This document shows positions 33,067-42,436 of a stretch of 64,000 bases of DNA, in pieces. The stretch's first letter is position 1. Each line of letters starts with the position of its first letter. The notes under the pieces are model-generated. The model was not told the DNA's origin. It worked only from the letters and a program-made list of their open reading frames with translations, and did no database searches. Where the stretch lies: NCBI RefSeq assembly GCF_900091525.1, contig NZ_FMCU01000009.1, positions 1 through 64,000 of the forward strand. The letters run 5' to 3'. The translations under genes were made by a program, and so were the position numbers. The DNA is from Micromonospora matsumotoense. GTDB taxonomy: Bacteria; Actinomycetota; Actinomycetes; Mycobacteriales; Micromonosporaceae.

Positions 33067-33330
33067 ATGATCTATCGAGCGGGGCGGCGGCTGCTGCCGC
33101 AGCACGTCCGCACCGTCACCTTCGGCACCCGCCGGTGGCGCGGTCTCGACCCCGAGCAGGTGTACGCCTTCCTCGACCAGGTCGCCGACGAGCTGGAACG
33201 GGTCACCCGTGACCTGGCGACCGCCAGCACCGAGGGTGAGCGCATCCGGGTGGCGCTGCGACGGTGGGGGTCGGGGCACGTCGACTGCCGCCGGACGAGA
33301 GCGGCCCGGAACAGGTGGTGGCCCCGGTGA
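33067..33330 (+). CDS. Small DivIVA-domain-like protein
   Basis: 87 residues. The central part TVTFGTRRWRGLDPEQVYAFLDQVADELERV matches the N-terminal DivIVA domain motif in which a short turn precedes a membrane-proximal coiled coil. The coiled coil is cut short and the C-terminus is basic (RRTRAARNRWWPR). DivIVA/Wag31 proteins mark curved membrane and direct polar growth; this short form lacks the long coiled coil, so it may be a regulator or a partner rather than a scaffold. It overlaps the next gene by 4 bp. Confidence 0.6.
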   Translation: MIYRAGRRLLPQHVRTVTFGTRRWRGLDPEQVYAFLDQVADELERVTRDLATASTEGERIRVALRRWGSGHVDCRRTRAARNRWWPR

Positions 33331-33593
33331 CCGACCCGTGCTGGATCATCCACCTGCCGACCAGGCTGACCAGCGTCGACGAGGTCGCTGCCCTGGCGAT
33401 GGCGTTGCGTCGCTCGCTCGGGCACGTGCTCGCCATCGACTTCGGCGAGACGACGCTGTCCGAGGAGGACCGGCAGTTCGCGCGTACCCGGATCTGGTGC
33501 GACGCTCCGCTCGACGGCCCCGAACTGCGCCCGGCCGCCCGCTGTGGTCGCCCCGCCGGCCACGACGGTGGGTGCGCGCCGACGCCCGAATGA
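33327..33593 (+). CDS. Small hypothetical protein, third of cluster
   Basis: 88 residues from a GTG that overlaps the previous stop (GTGA). It has WIIHLPTRLTSVDEVAALAMALRRSLGHV, then IDFGETTLSEEDRQF and a C-terminal pair of Cys/His residues (WCDAP...ARCGRPAGHDGGC) that could bind a metal. No family is recognised. Translational coupling ties it to the DivIVA-like protein. Confidence 0.55.
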   Translation: MTDPCWIIHLPTRLTSVDEVAALAMALRRSLGHVLAIDFGETTLSEEDRQFARTRIWCDAPLDGPELRPAARCGRPAGHDGGCAPTPE

Positions 33594-33639
33594 GCGACCC
33601 GCGCCCGGGGCGGCTCACGCAGCCTCATGGTCAACTCAG

Positions 33640-33692
33640 TGGTGCCGATGTTGCGGTATCCGCCTGCCAGGGATACCGCAACATCGGCACCA
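33640..33692. repeat. Long palindrome, 22-bp arms
   Basis: 33640-33661 is the exact inverse complement of 33671-33692, with a 9-nt loop. The arms contain GGTGCCGATGTTGCGGTATCC. Positioned between converging genes; it could terminate transcription both ways but lacks T-runs. Confidence 0.85.
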
Positions 33693-33747
33693 TGGCGAAG
33701 CCCTCGCGATGCCGCAGGCCCTCGGCGACCGCCGAGCGGCCAGCGGG

Positions 33748-34719
33748 TCAGCTGGTGATGTCCTTGCGGGTGAAGCGCCAGAAAGCCAGGCCCCAGAACA
33801 GGGTGGCGTAGCTGATCGCCGAGATCGCGCCCCGGACCACGTCGTCGGTCTGCATCGGGGTGGAGAGCAGGCCCAGCCAGGCACTGCTGTAGTGGGTCGG
33901 CAGGAAGTCCCGCAGCGCCCCCAGCGCGGTGATCTGGTCCAGGATGCTGGACAGGATCCACAGCAGCACCGCGCCGCCGACCGCGCCCAGCGCGGCATCC
34001 GTGATCACCGACAGCAGGAACGCCAGCCCGGCCACCACCAGCAGGACGATCGCCAGATAGCCGAGCACCGCCAGCAGCCGCACCAGCCCCTCGGTCGGGG
34101 TCAGCTCGGTGGCGACCTGGCTGGTCAGCGGCGTCCATCCGTAGCGCAGGGTGCCGGCGAGCAGGGCCGTGCCGGCCAACAACAGCAGGGCCAGCCCGGA
34201 GTACGCCAGCGCCACCAGCAACTTCACCGTCAACAACCGGGCCCGGGGCACCGGCACCGCCAACAGGTAGCGCAGGCTCCCCCAGCTCGCCTCACTGGCC
34301 ACCGTGTCACCGCAGAACAGCGCCACCACCACGACCAGCAGGAACGACGCCGACACCAGGATCGAGAAGAGGGTGAAGTTGAGCCCGCCCGAGGTGGCCA
34401 GGTCGGCGAGGCTGGCGAACTCGCCGCGCCCGCTGCCGTCGTCGTCCCCGGACTCGAACTGGAACGCCACCAGGATGATCAGCGGCAGCAGCACCATGAA
34501 CCCGAGCGCCAACTGGGTACGTCGCCGCGACGCCTGCCGACGGAACTCCGCCCCGAACGGCAGGGTCGCCCCCGGCCGGTACCCGACCGCCGCCCCACCC
34601 GGCCCGAACGAAGCCGTCGCCGCACCGCCCGAAGCCACCCCGCCCCGGACCGCGCCGCCCGAAGCCACACCGCTGTTCGGGTCAGCGCCCGACGGCGAGC
34701 CCACCGAAGAACCTGCCAT
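33748..34719 (-). CDS. ABC transporter permease
   Basis: 323 residues. The first ~60 residues are low-complexity Gly/Ser/Ala/Pro repeats. Six TM helices follow (about 70-310), with a cytoplasmic loop FCGDTVASEASWGSLRYLLAVPVPRARLLTVKLL typical of ABC-2-type permeases (NosY/DrrB-like). It pairs with the ABC ATPase at the C-terminus of the preceding fused protein. The ATG at 34719 overlaps the upstream stop (TGATG), indicating coupling; a GTG one codon upstream is an alternative. Confidence 0.85.
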   Translation of the reverse strand: MAGSSVGSPSGADPNSGVASGGAVRGGVASGGAATASFGPGGAAVGYRPGATLPFGAEFRRQASRRRTQLALGFMVLLPLIILVAFQFESGDDDGSGRGEFASLADLATSGGLNFTLFSILVSASFLLVVVVALFCGDTVASEASWGSLRYLLAVPVPRARLLTVKLLVALAYSGLALLLLAGTALLAGTLRYGWTPLTSQVATELTPTEGLVRLLAVLGYLAIVLLVVAGLAFLLSVITDAALGAVGGAVLLWILSSILDQITALGALRDFLPTHYSSAWLGLLSTPMQTDDVVRGAISAISYATLFWGLAFWRFTRKDITS

Positions 34720-37589
34720 CACCGGTCACCGCTTCCCCGAGAGTTCTCGCCCACCAGGGCGAGGAACGCATCCTCCAGGCGACGCCGTGGCACCACCCGG
34801 TCCACCCCGATCCCGGCCCGGACCAGCTCGGCCACCACCTCGCTGCGGGCGGTCCCGTTCGTGTCCACCACCAGCCCACCGGCGTCGTCGGCGGTCAGCA
34901 CCTGCACCGCGTCGAATCGGCTCAGCACCGCCCGCGCGGCGGCCTGGTCGGTCACCTCGAACAGGGTGCTCGGCGACTCGCCGACGATCTCCTCCACCGG
35001 GCCGGAGGCGACGATCCGGCCCTTGTTGACCACCACCGCGTGCGTGCAGGTCTGCTCCACCTCGGCCAGCAGGTGACTGGAGACCAGCACCGCCCGGCCG
35101 TCGGTGGCGTACCGCTGGAGCACCCGACGCATCTCGGCGATCTGCGGCGGGTCCAGCCCGTCGGTCGGCTCGTCGAGCACCAGCAGCTCCGGCAGGCCCA
35201 GCATGGCCTGCGCGATGGCCAGCCGCTGCCGCATGCCGTGGCTGTAGTTCTTGGTCCGCCGGTGCACCGAGTCACCCAGGCCGGCGATCTCCAACGCCTC
35301 GTCGAAGTGCGCGTCGGCCCACGGTCGGCCGGTGGCCCGCCAGTACGCCCGCAGGTTGTCCAGGCCGGACAGGTGCGGCAGGAATCCCGGCCCCTCCACC
35401 AGCGCGCCGATCCGCGACAGGACCGGCGAGCCGGGCACCAGCCGGTGCCCGAAGACGTAGATCTCCCCGGCGGTCGGCTGGGTCAGGCCCATCAGCACCC
35501 GCAGGGTGGTGGTCTTGCCGGCGCCGTTCGGGCCGAGCAGCCCCATCACCTGACCGGGGTGCACCTCGAAGTCCACCCGGGAGACCGCGACGAAGCCGTC
35601 CGCGTACTCCTTGCGCAGGTTGCGGACGGCGAGCGGGATGCCCGCGTACTCGGGATGGACGGAGTCGTCCTGGCGGCGGTGCCGGCGGCGGACCACGGCG
35701 ACGACCACGACGAGCCCGATCACGATCGCGGCCAGCAGGCCGACCAGCACCCAGCGCCACACCGTGGCGGTGGTCGGGATCGGCGTGGCGGCGACCGTCG
35801 GCAGGCTCACCGCGCCGTCGACCGCCACCGTGTAGACGGCCGGCGCGACCGGCGTGGTGTACGCCTGGTCGGCGGTGGCCAGCACCACCCGCAGCCGGTG
35901 CCCGGCCTCGACCCGCCGGACGATCGCCGGCAGGGTGACCTGGACCGGCTGCGCCGCGTCGATCGTGGCCGGCAGCCCGGTCAACCGGATCGGGGCGACC
36001 AGCCCGTCCGGCAGCGTCGCCGCACCGGCCGGGTCGACGTCGTAGAGCTTGGCGAACAGCACCGCCTCGCCGGTCGCCGACGCGGCCCGGACGGTGACGG
36101 TGGGTGCGCCTACCACGTCCACCGCCCCGGTCAGCGGCGCGGACTCGAACCGGGCGTGCTGACCGGGTACGTCGCCGGCCACCCCGTCGAGCAGGGAGCC
36201 GAGCGATCCGGCGAACGGGATCGCCGAGATCGCCGCCGGGTTGCCGTTGGGCGGGTTGGCGACCGGTTGGGCCGGCCCGTCGACCGGCACCTCCCGCCGG
36301 GCGTCCCCGGTCACCCCCGGGTAGTCGGCGGTGCGGTAACCGGTGGCGACCAGGCCCCGGTCCAGGGCGTCGAAGCCGGCGATCCGGGAGAAGGTGAAGT
36401 CGTCGCCGGGGGCCGCGCCGGTGCCCTTGACGTAGTGGTCCAGCCACTGCACGGTCAGGAACTTCACCCGGTCGGAGTCGCTGGTCGGCCCGGAGCCGCC
36501 GTCGTGGCCGCCGGTGAACCAGGCCACCCGGACCGGGGTGCCGGCGGCGGCGATGCCGCGCGCGTTGGCGTCCGCCTCGGCCAGCGGGAAGAGGGTGTCC
36601 GCCTCGCCCTGCACCAGCAGGGCGGGGGCCTTGATCCGGCCCAGCACGTCGGCCGGGGAGGAACGCCGGAGCAGGTCCACCGCCGCCTGGTCGGCCCGAC
36701 CGGTGGTGGCGATGCGCAGGTACGCCGCGCAGACGTCGGCGGCGAACCGGCCGCAGGACGGGTCGGCGGCGGCCCCCGGGGCGCGCGACGATCCGCTGCC
36801 CGGTCCACCGCCCGGCCGAGGGCTGGGCGCACCGGCCGACGCGGGAGCGCCCTCCGGCCCGGCGGCGGCGGAGTTGCCGGAGAGCCCGGCCGGCCCGGAG
36901 CCGGCGCTGCCGCCGCCCCCGAAGAAGATGCCGGCCCAGCCCTTCTTGAACACGCCCTCGGTGGCCGGCTTCCCGGTGTTCTCCGGCAGGAAGGCGCGGG
37001 ACAGGTCATTCCAGGTGATGATGGGGACGATCGCGTCGACCCGGGGGTCCTGGGCGGCCAGCAGCAGGGCCAGGCCGCCGCCGTACGAGCCGCCGACCAC
37101 CCCGACCCGAGGGTCACCGGCGGCGTCGGTACGCACGTCGGGGCGGGCGGCCAACCAGTCCAGCAGCCGTTGGGCGTCGCGCACCTCGTAGTCGGGGCTG
37201 TCCAGGTGGATCTGACCACCGCTGCGGCCGAAGCCCCGGGCCGTCCAGGTCAGCACCGCGTAACCCTGGCCCACCAGGTCCTCGGCGTCGGCGCGGACGG
37301 AGTCCTTAGTACCGCCGAAGCCGTGGGCCAGCAGCACGGCCGGCACCTTCCGGTCGGCCGACGCGGCACGCGGCAGATAGAACGTGGTGTCCAGGTCGAC
37401 GGGCTCGTCGCCGCCCGGCCCGGAGCGCACGCCGAGCATGGCCGACTCGGTGCGGAACCCCGGCCGGTCCGGCCAGACCGCCCACCCGACGACCGCCGCC
37501 AGCAGGACGACGACCACCGACGCGGCGACCGCGCGACGACCGGTGGGCAGGGCACGGCGGAGCCGGGCGGCCGACAGCGGCGATTTCAT
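34719..37589 (-). CDS. Alpha/beta hydrolase (CocE/S15-like) fused to ABC ATPase
   Basis: 956 residues. The N-terminus has a TM helix (about 15-40) and then an alpha/beta hydrolase with the CocE/S15 pattern: VPAVLLAHGFGGTKDSV, the nucleophile elbow VVGGSYGGGLALLLAAQ (Ser), and the His segment FTGGHDGGSG. A Gly/Ser/Pro-rich insert lies between. A beta-rich C-terminal X-Pro dipeptidyl-peptidase-like domain follows, then a second TM (about 640-665). The last ~300 residues are an ABC ATPase: Walker A GPNGAGKTTT, signature YSHGMRQRLAIAQAM, Walker B LLVLDEPTDGLDP. So a membrane-anchored extracytoplasmic hydrolase and a cytoplasmic ATPase are in one chain. TACCGT ends 7 bp before the ATG. Confidence 0.88.
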   Translation of the reverse strand: MKSPLSAARLRRALPTGRRAVAASVVVVLLAAVVGWAVWPDRPGFRTESAMLGVRSGPGGDEPVDLDTTFYLPRAASADRKVPAVLLAHGFGGTKDSVRADAEDLVGQGYAVLTWTARGFGRSGGQIHLDSPDYEVRDAQRLLDWLAARPDVRTDAAGDPRVGVVGGSYGGGLALLLAAQDPRVDAIVPIITWNDLSRAFLPENTGKPATEGVFKKGWAGIFFGGGGSAGSGPAGLSGNSAAAGPEGAPASAGAPSPRPGGGPGSGSSRAPGAAADPSCGRFAADVCAAYLRIATTGRADQAAVDLLRRSSPADVLGRIKAPALLVQGEADTLFPLAEADANARGIAAAGTPVRVAWFTGGHDGGSGPTSDSDRVKFLTVQWLDHYVKGTGAAPGDDFTFSRIAGFDALDRGLVATGYRTADYPGVTGDARREVPVDGPAQPVANPPNGNPAAISAIPFAGSLGSLLDGVAGDVPGQHARFESAPLTGAVDVVGAPTVTVRAASATGEAVLFAKLYDVDPAGAATLPDGLVAPIRLTGLPATIDAAQPVQVTLPAIVRRVEAGHRLRVVLATADQAYTTPVAPAVYTVAVDGAVSLPTVAATPIPTTATVWRWVLVGLLAAIVIGLVVVVAVVRRRHRRQDDSVHPEYAGIPLAVRNLRKEYADGFVAVSRVDFEVHPGQVMGLLGPNGAGKTTTLRVLMGLTQPTAGEIYVFGHRLVPGSPVLSRIGALVEGPGFLPHLSGLDNLRAYWRATGRPWADAHFDEALEIAGLGDSVHRRTKNYSHGMRQRLAIAQAMLGLPELLVLDEPTDGLDPPQIAEMRRVLQRYATDGRAVLVSSHLLAEVEQTCTHAVVVNKGRIVASGPVEEIVGESPSTLFEVTDQAAARAVLSRFDAVQVLTADDAGGLVVDTNGTARSEVVAELVRAGIGVDRVVPRRRLEDAFLALVGENSRGSGDR

Positions 37590-37957
37590 TCGGCTCACGG
37601 TACGGCCCGGAAGCTGAGCGTTGACTGAGATCCGCCGTACGTCCGTCCTGACCGGCCGATCGTCGACCGGACAGGTCAAACGCACAAGGTCACCCGGCGT
37701 TCACCCAGAACGAGTTCGGACTCCGTGAATTGACGCTTAATACGCCATATCACAATGGAAACGAGCATGTCACTCCGACAACAGTACGGAGCGTGTCGGG
37801 AAGGTCGATGTCACGTCACATCACTCGAAGTGACGCAAAACTGACCGGTGCAGACCTCTGGCCAGGGATCGACCTTCGATTAGGTTCCGGTCCGACGCAC
37901 GGGACCGAAGTGTCACGCCATCCCCGAACCCCTGCGCCGCCGCCGGAGGAGACAACC
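37590..37957. other. 368-bp intergenic region
   Basis: No gene. The middle (about 37725-37860) is A+T-richer and carries TTGACG and the dyad TCACT-CGA-AGTGA (37821-37833). The conservon transcript probably starts here; no clean -10 could be assigned. SD CCGGAGGAG precedes the next ATG. Confidence 0.5.
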
Positions 37958-39145
37958 ATGACCGTTCCCGCCTCGCGGGTCCGTCGACGGCCCAGGACAC
38001 CGGGCCGCCTGTTGCCGCTGCTACTCGCCACCGCGCTGCTGTTGCCGGTGGCGTTCCTCGTCGTACAGGGCCACCGGATGGTGGACGCCGACCGCGAGCT
38101 GGCCGAACGGGAACGCCTCGGCGTCGAGTACCTGCGTGCCCTCGGCCCGGTCACCGAGGCGCTGGTGGACGCGCAGACCGCCGCCGTCGCCGGCCGACCG
38201 GTCCCCCGGGACGCCCTGGACCGGGCGGTGGAGGCGGCTGCGGCGGTCGACACCCGGGTGGGCGACGAGCTGCGCAGCACCGAGCGGTGGGCCGGGCTGC
38301 GGGCGAAACTGGAGGGCCTGCCCAGCCGGTCGCTCACCGACCCGGAAGCCGCCTTCACCGCGTACGGCGAGGTCACCGACCTGCTGCTCGCCCTGCACGG
38401 CAAGATCCGCGAGACCTCCGGGCTGATCCGCGACCCCGGCTCCGACTCGTACTTCCTCCAGGACGGCGTCGGCGAGGAGATGCCGAAGGCCATGGTCGCC
38501 ACCGGGCGGCTCGTCGACCTGGCCGTGCTGATGCCGCAGCGGCCCGCCGCCGAGCAGGCCCGCTCCCTGGGCGAACTGGCCACCCTCCGGTTCGCCGCCC
38601 TGCAACCGGCGGGCGACCTGGTCGGCGACCTCCAGACGGTGGTCGACACCTCGGAGAGCGCCGACATCGGCGCGGGCGCGCTCACCCCGCTCGACAGCTA
38701 CCAGCGGGCGGTCGAGGCGTTGGCGGCGCTGTCCCGACCCAACAGCCGGACGCCGGCGGTGGACCTGACGAAACTCGCCGCTGCCCGCACCCAGGCGCAG
38801 AACGCCACCCGGGAACTCCAACCGGTCATCCTCGACGAACTCGACCGGCTGCTCCGCCAGCGGATCGACCAGCTCGACCGCGACGACCTGCTGATCCTCG
38901 CCGCCGGCGGGGTGGCCGGACTGCTCCTGGCGGCGCTCGGCGCGAGCGGTTGGCTGGCCCGCCGCGCCGGCACCCCGGGCGGCCGGGGCACCGCACCGGG
39001 CGAGCCGACCGAAGCCACCGGCAACCCCCGGTGGGAGCCGCCGACGCAGTCCGGTCGGCTACCGGCCGGACCGATGCCGGTGCTCCAGCCTGCGGGGCAG
39101 AGCCCCGAACCCGACCGGTGGAGGCCCTTCGATGCTGCTCGGTAG
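37958..39145 (+). CDS. Sensor-like membrane protein, lead gene of conservon operon
   Basis: 395 residues. A basic N-terminus and one TM (about 18-40) are followed by an extracytoplasmic helical domain (about 45-310) with ERERLGVEYLRALGPVTEALVDAQ and DPGSDSYFLQDGVGEEMP. The D-x-(D)-SY(F)L motif is shared with four-helix-bundle ligand-binding domains of chemoreceptor-type proteins. A second TM (about 318-335) is followed by a short Pro-rich tail. There is no kinase or output domain. It overlaps the CvnA start by 14 bp, so it is a component of the same operon and may be a stand-alone co-sensor. Confidence 0.7.
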   Translation: MTVPASRVRRRPRTPGRLLPLLLATALLLPVAFLVVQGHRMVDADRELAERERLGVEYLRALGPVTEALVDAQTAAVAGRPVPRDALDRAVEAAAAVDTRVGDELRSTERWAGLRAKLEGLPSRSLTDPEAAFTAYGEVTDLLLALHGKIRETSGLIRDPGSDSYFLQDGVGEEMPKAMVATGRLVDLAVLMPQRPAAEQARSLGELATLRFAALQPAGDLVGDLQTVVDTSESADIGAGALTPLDSYQRAVEALAALSRPNSRTPAVDLTKLAAARTQAQNATRELQPVILDELDRLLRQRIDQLDRDDLLILAAGGVAGLLLAALGASGWLARRAGTPGGRGTAPGEPTEATGNPRWEPPTQSGRLPAGPMPVLQPAGQSPEPDRWRPFDAAR

Positions 39146-41969
39146 GCTCCGGATCCGGGGCAAGCTGGCCCTGCTGCTGATGGTCCCCCTGCTCTGCATG
39201 GTCGGACTCACCGTGCCGGTGGTCTGGGAACGGGCCACCGTGGCGCAACAGGCCGGCGACCTCGCCGACCGGGTCCGGATCGCCAGCCGGGTCGGCACGA
39301 TCCTCCAACATCTCCAGCAGGAACGTCTGCTCGCCATCGGCCTGCTGCTCAAGCAGGTCGAGCGCACCGACCTGGTGCAGAAGGTCGCCGAGGTGGACGA
39401 CCGGATCGCCGACCTGCGTACCGACTTCGGCGACACCCTGCCGGCCGAGGTCGACACCGCCCTCGACGGGGTACGGCAACTGGCCGCCCTCCGCACGGCG
39501 GCCGTGGCCGGGCAGACCGGCCCCGACCAGATCATGGCCGGGTACGGGCCGGTGAACACCGCCCTGATCAACTCGCTCCAGCTCCGCCTCCACGCGGACA
39601 CCCGGACCCCGACCGGGCGGCAGGTGCTGGCCCTGGACGGCCTGCTGCGCACCGGTGAGAGCCTCAGCGCCGGCGCCACCCTGATCGTGCTGGTCGCCGC
39701 CCGACCCAACGCCCAGACCGTCACCGCCTACGTGGCGAACTTCGCCGTCCTTCAGGACGAGAGCGCCCGGCTCCAGGCCCTGGTCACCCCCGAGCAGCTC
39801 GACCTGCTCACCCTGGAGGAAGTCGCGGTCGCCAACCGCACCGGCCCGGACTTTCTCAACCAGAGCGCGCTGGACCCGGCCACGGCGATCGGCTCGCTGG
39901 ACGTGGCGACCCTCTTCCCCACCGTCGCCTCGATGATCACCCTGGGCCAGTTCGTGGAGAAGAAGCTGGCCGCCGACGTCACCGCCGAGGTGCGCGCCGA
40001 CCGGCAGGTGGCGCTCGCCGGGGCGTACTGGGTGACCCTCCTGATCGTCGGAATCCTGATCGCGGTCATCCTGCTCACCGTGGCGGTCGGCCGGGCGGTG
40101 GCCCGACCGCTCACCCGGCTCACCCGCTCCGCCGACCGGGTCGCCCGGGTCGCCGAGTCCGAGCTGGTCCGGGTCGCCGACGACGAGTCGGAAACCACCC
40201 CACCGGTACGCCTCGACCCGGTCGACGTGGGCGCCCGGGACGAGATCGGTGACCTGGCCCGCGCCTTCGAACGGGTGCAGAGCACCGCCGCCCGGCTGGT
40301 GGAACGGCAGGTGGCGAGCCGGCGAAACGTGGCCCAGATGTTCGGTCACGTCGGTCGACGTACCCAGAACCTGGTCGGCCGGCAGATCGCCCTGATCGAC
40401 CGGCTGGAGCAGCAGGAGACCGAGCCGGGCCGGCTGGAGCACCTGTACCGGCTCGACCACATCTCCAGCCGGCTGCGCCGTAACGCGGGCAGCCTGGTGG
40501 TGCTCTCCGGTGCGACGGGCGACGACGCGCACGTCGCACCGATTCCGGTGGCCGACGTGGTCCGGTTGGCGCTCGGTGAGATCGAGGACTACACCCGGGT
40601 GGACGTACGGGTCCCCCCGGAGGTGGTCGCCGTGCCGGCGATCATCGGTGACCTGGTGCTGGCCCTGGCCGAGCTGATGGAGAACGCCACCGTGTTCTCC
40701 CCGCCGCACACCCGGGTCGTCGTCACCGCCGAACCGACCGACGACGGTGCCCGGCTGGCCGTGATCGACCAGGGCATCGGCATGAGCGAGCAACGGCTGG
40801 CCGAGGAGAACGCCCGGTTCACCCGCCGGGAACGGCTGGACCTGGCCCCGTCCGAGGTGCTCGGGCTCTTCGTGGTGGGTCGGCTGGCCCGCCGGCACGG
40901 CTGGACGGTGGAGTTGGCCGCGACCGCCGGTGGTGGGGTGACCGCCAGTCTGGTGCTCCCCGGCTCCGCCCTGGCCCGCGCCACCACCGGACGCCACGGT
41001 GCACCCGTCGCCCGCGCCGCGCTGCCGTCGCGGGACCGGCCCGGACCCGCCAACCAAGGGGCGCTCCCCTCGCGGGAGCGGCCCGCGACGACCGGCACAC
41101 CCGGGGCGCCCGGCACCGACGGACCGCTGCGGACCGGCCGGACGCCGGCCGTGCTCGACGCGGATCCGGCCCGCCCGCTGGTCGATGCGGGCCTGGCCCG
41201 GCCGCTGGTCGATGCGGGCCTGGCCCGGCCCGTGGCCGATGCCGGTTCGACCTGGCCTGCGGTCGACTCCACGGCGTTGCCCGGGTTCGATCCGACGCTG
41301 CTCAGCAAGGCGACCCGGAGCATGGAGACCGCCGGCCCCTGGGACGCGTTCGGCACCGTGCCGGCCGACCCGGAACCGGTCCAGCCCGCCGACGCCGTCG
41401 TCGCCGGGACGGTCCTGCCGGCCCGGGGCACCGCCACGGTGACCCCGGTCGACGCCGACCAGCCCCACACGACGGTCCCGCAGGCCACCCTGCTCCCCAC
41501 GGTCCCACAGGCCAACCCGAGCCCGGCGATCCCCCAGGCCAGCCCGATCCCGGCGAATCCGCAGCCCAGCCCGATCCCTGCGGACCGGCCCGCCGCGCTG
41601 CCCGGAATCCGGCAGCGGGTGCCCGGGGCCAGCCTGCCCCGCACCGCCCCGGCCGTCGGCCCGGTGGACGGCACCCGGGCCGACCCGGCCGCCGCCCGCG
41701 CCCTCGTCGAGCAGTTCCAGTCCGGGGTGCAGCGGGCCGAACAGGCAAGGCCCGCCACCGCACCCCCCGTCGACCCGGCGACACCCCGCCTGACCCGACG
41801 GATACCGGGCGCCAATCTGACCGTCTCACCCCCTCGGCAACCGCCCAGCCAGCATCCGGGAGATCCCGGCGAGGTCCGCGATCTCATCAACGCGTTCGAG
41901 ACGGGCGTCGCCCGGGCTCTGCGCGAAGTCCGCCCCGACCACCGCACTGAAGAAGGAACGACACGGTGA
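39132..41969 (+). CDS. Conservon sensor histidine kinase CvnA-like
   Basis: 945 residues. First TM (about 8-30), extracytoplasmic NIT-like sensor (RVGTILQHLQQERLLAIGLLLKQV is the nitrate/nitrite-sensor-type LQxER motif), second TM (about 298-320), HAMP, then RRTQNLVGRQIALIDRLE and the conserved LYRLDHISSRLRRNAGSLVVLSG that precedes the catalytic domain in conservon kinases. N-box LMENATVFS and G1 DQGIGMS are intact. The last 300 residues are Pro/Ala-rich with a 27-bp tandem repeat (about 41160-41240), and end in two copies of an R-[IV]-PGA-[SN]-L ... F-[QE]-[ST]-GV-x-RA motif. It controls small-GTPase signalling with CvnB-D. Confidence 0.88.
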   Translation: MLLGRLRIRGKLALLLMVPLLCMVGLTVPVVWERATVAQQAGDLADRVRIASRVGTILQHLQQERLLAIGLLLKQVERTDLVQKVAEVDDRIADLRTDFGDTLPAEVDTALDGVRQLAALRTAAVAGQTGPDQIMAGYGPVNTALINSLQLRLHADTRTPTGRQVLALDGLLRTGESLSAGATLIVLVAARPNAQTVTAYVANFAVLQDESARLQALVTPEQLDLLTLEEVAVANRTGPDFLNQSALDPATAIGSLDVATLFPTVASMITLGQFVEKKLAADVTAEVRADRQVALAGAYWVTLLIVGILIAVILLTVAVGRAVARPLTRLTRSADRVARVAESELVRVADDESETTPPVRLDPVDVGARDEIGDLARAFERVQSTAARLVERQVASRRNVAQMFGHVGRRTQNLVGRQIALIDRLEQQETEPGRLEHLYRLDHISSRLRRNAGSLVVLSGATGDDAHVAPIPVADVVRLALGEIEDYTRVDVRVPPEVVAVPAIIGDLVLALAELMENATVFSPPHTRVVVTAEPTDDGARLAVIDQGIGMSEQRLAEENARFTRRERLDLAPSEVLGLFVVGRLARRHGWTVELAATAGGGVTASLVLPGSALARATTGRHGAPVARAALPSRDRPGPANQGALPSRERPATTGTPGAPGTDGPLRTGRTPAVLDADPARPLVDAGLARPLVDAGLARPVADAGSTWPAVDSTALPGFDPTLLSKATRSMETAGPWDAFGTVPADPEPVQPADAVVAGTVLPARGTATVTPVDADQPHTTVPQATLLPTVPQANPSPAIPQASPIPANPQPSPIPADRPAALPGIRQRVPGASLPRTAPAVGPVDGTRADPAAARALVEQFQSGVQRAEQARPATAPPVDPATPRLTRRIPGANLTVSPPRQPPSQHPGDPGEVRDLINAFETGVARALREVRPDHRTEEGTTR

Positions 41970-42436
41970 CCAGCCCGCACGTACACGAGAACGTCGACTA
42001 CCAGAATCACCCCGCCGGGGATCTCAGCCCGGAGGCGCGCACGTTCAACTGGCTGTTGGACTCGTTCACCACCAGCACCGCCGGGGTCCTGGAGGCCATC
42101 GCGGTCTCCTCCGACGGGCTACTGATGGCCATGTCGTCGATCAAGGACCGGTCCAACGCCGAACGCCTGGCCGCCGTCGTCTCCGGCATGACCAGCCTGG
42201 CCGGCGGCGCCGCCAGCTGGTACGCCCTCGGCGGGCTCAACCGGGTGATCGTGGACATGGCCGACGGCTACCTGCTGATCACCGCGATCAGCAGCGGTTC
42301 GGTGCTCGGCGTGATCGCCGACCGGTCGGCCAACCTGGGCACCGTCGCGTACGAGATGACGCTCTTCGCCGGCCGGGCCGGCGGGGCGCTGACACCGAGA
42401 CTCATCGCCGAGCTGAAGAACGCCGTTCAGCAATGA
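41966..42436 (+). CDS. Roadblock/LC7 protein, CvnB-like
   Basis: 156 residues from a GTG overlapping CvnA (GTGA). The Roadblock/LC7 fold is clear: LLDSFTTSTAGVLEAIAVSSDGLLMAMS and LGVIADRSANLGTVAYEMTLF. In conservons CvnB binds the GTPase CvnD and behaves as a regulator of its nucleotide state. It overlaps cvnC by ATGA, and its length is the family norm. Confidence 0.92.
   Translation: MTSPHVHENVDYQNHPAGDLSPEARTFNWLLDSFTTSTAGVLEAIAVSSDGLLMAMSSIKDRSNAERLAAVVSGMTSLAGGAASWYALGGLNRVIVDMADGYLLITAISSGSVLGVIADRSANLGTVAYEMTLFAGRAGGALTPRLIAELKNAVQQ

Noticed and set aside
41160..41240. Tandem 27-bp repeat in cvnA as a separate element
   Set aside because: It is part of the coding low-complexity tail (LARPLVDAG units), so it is described within the gene.
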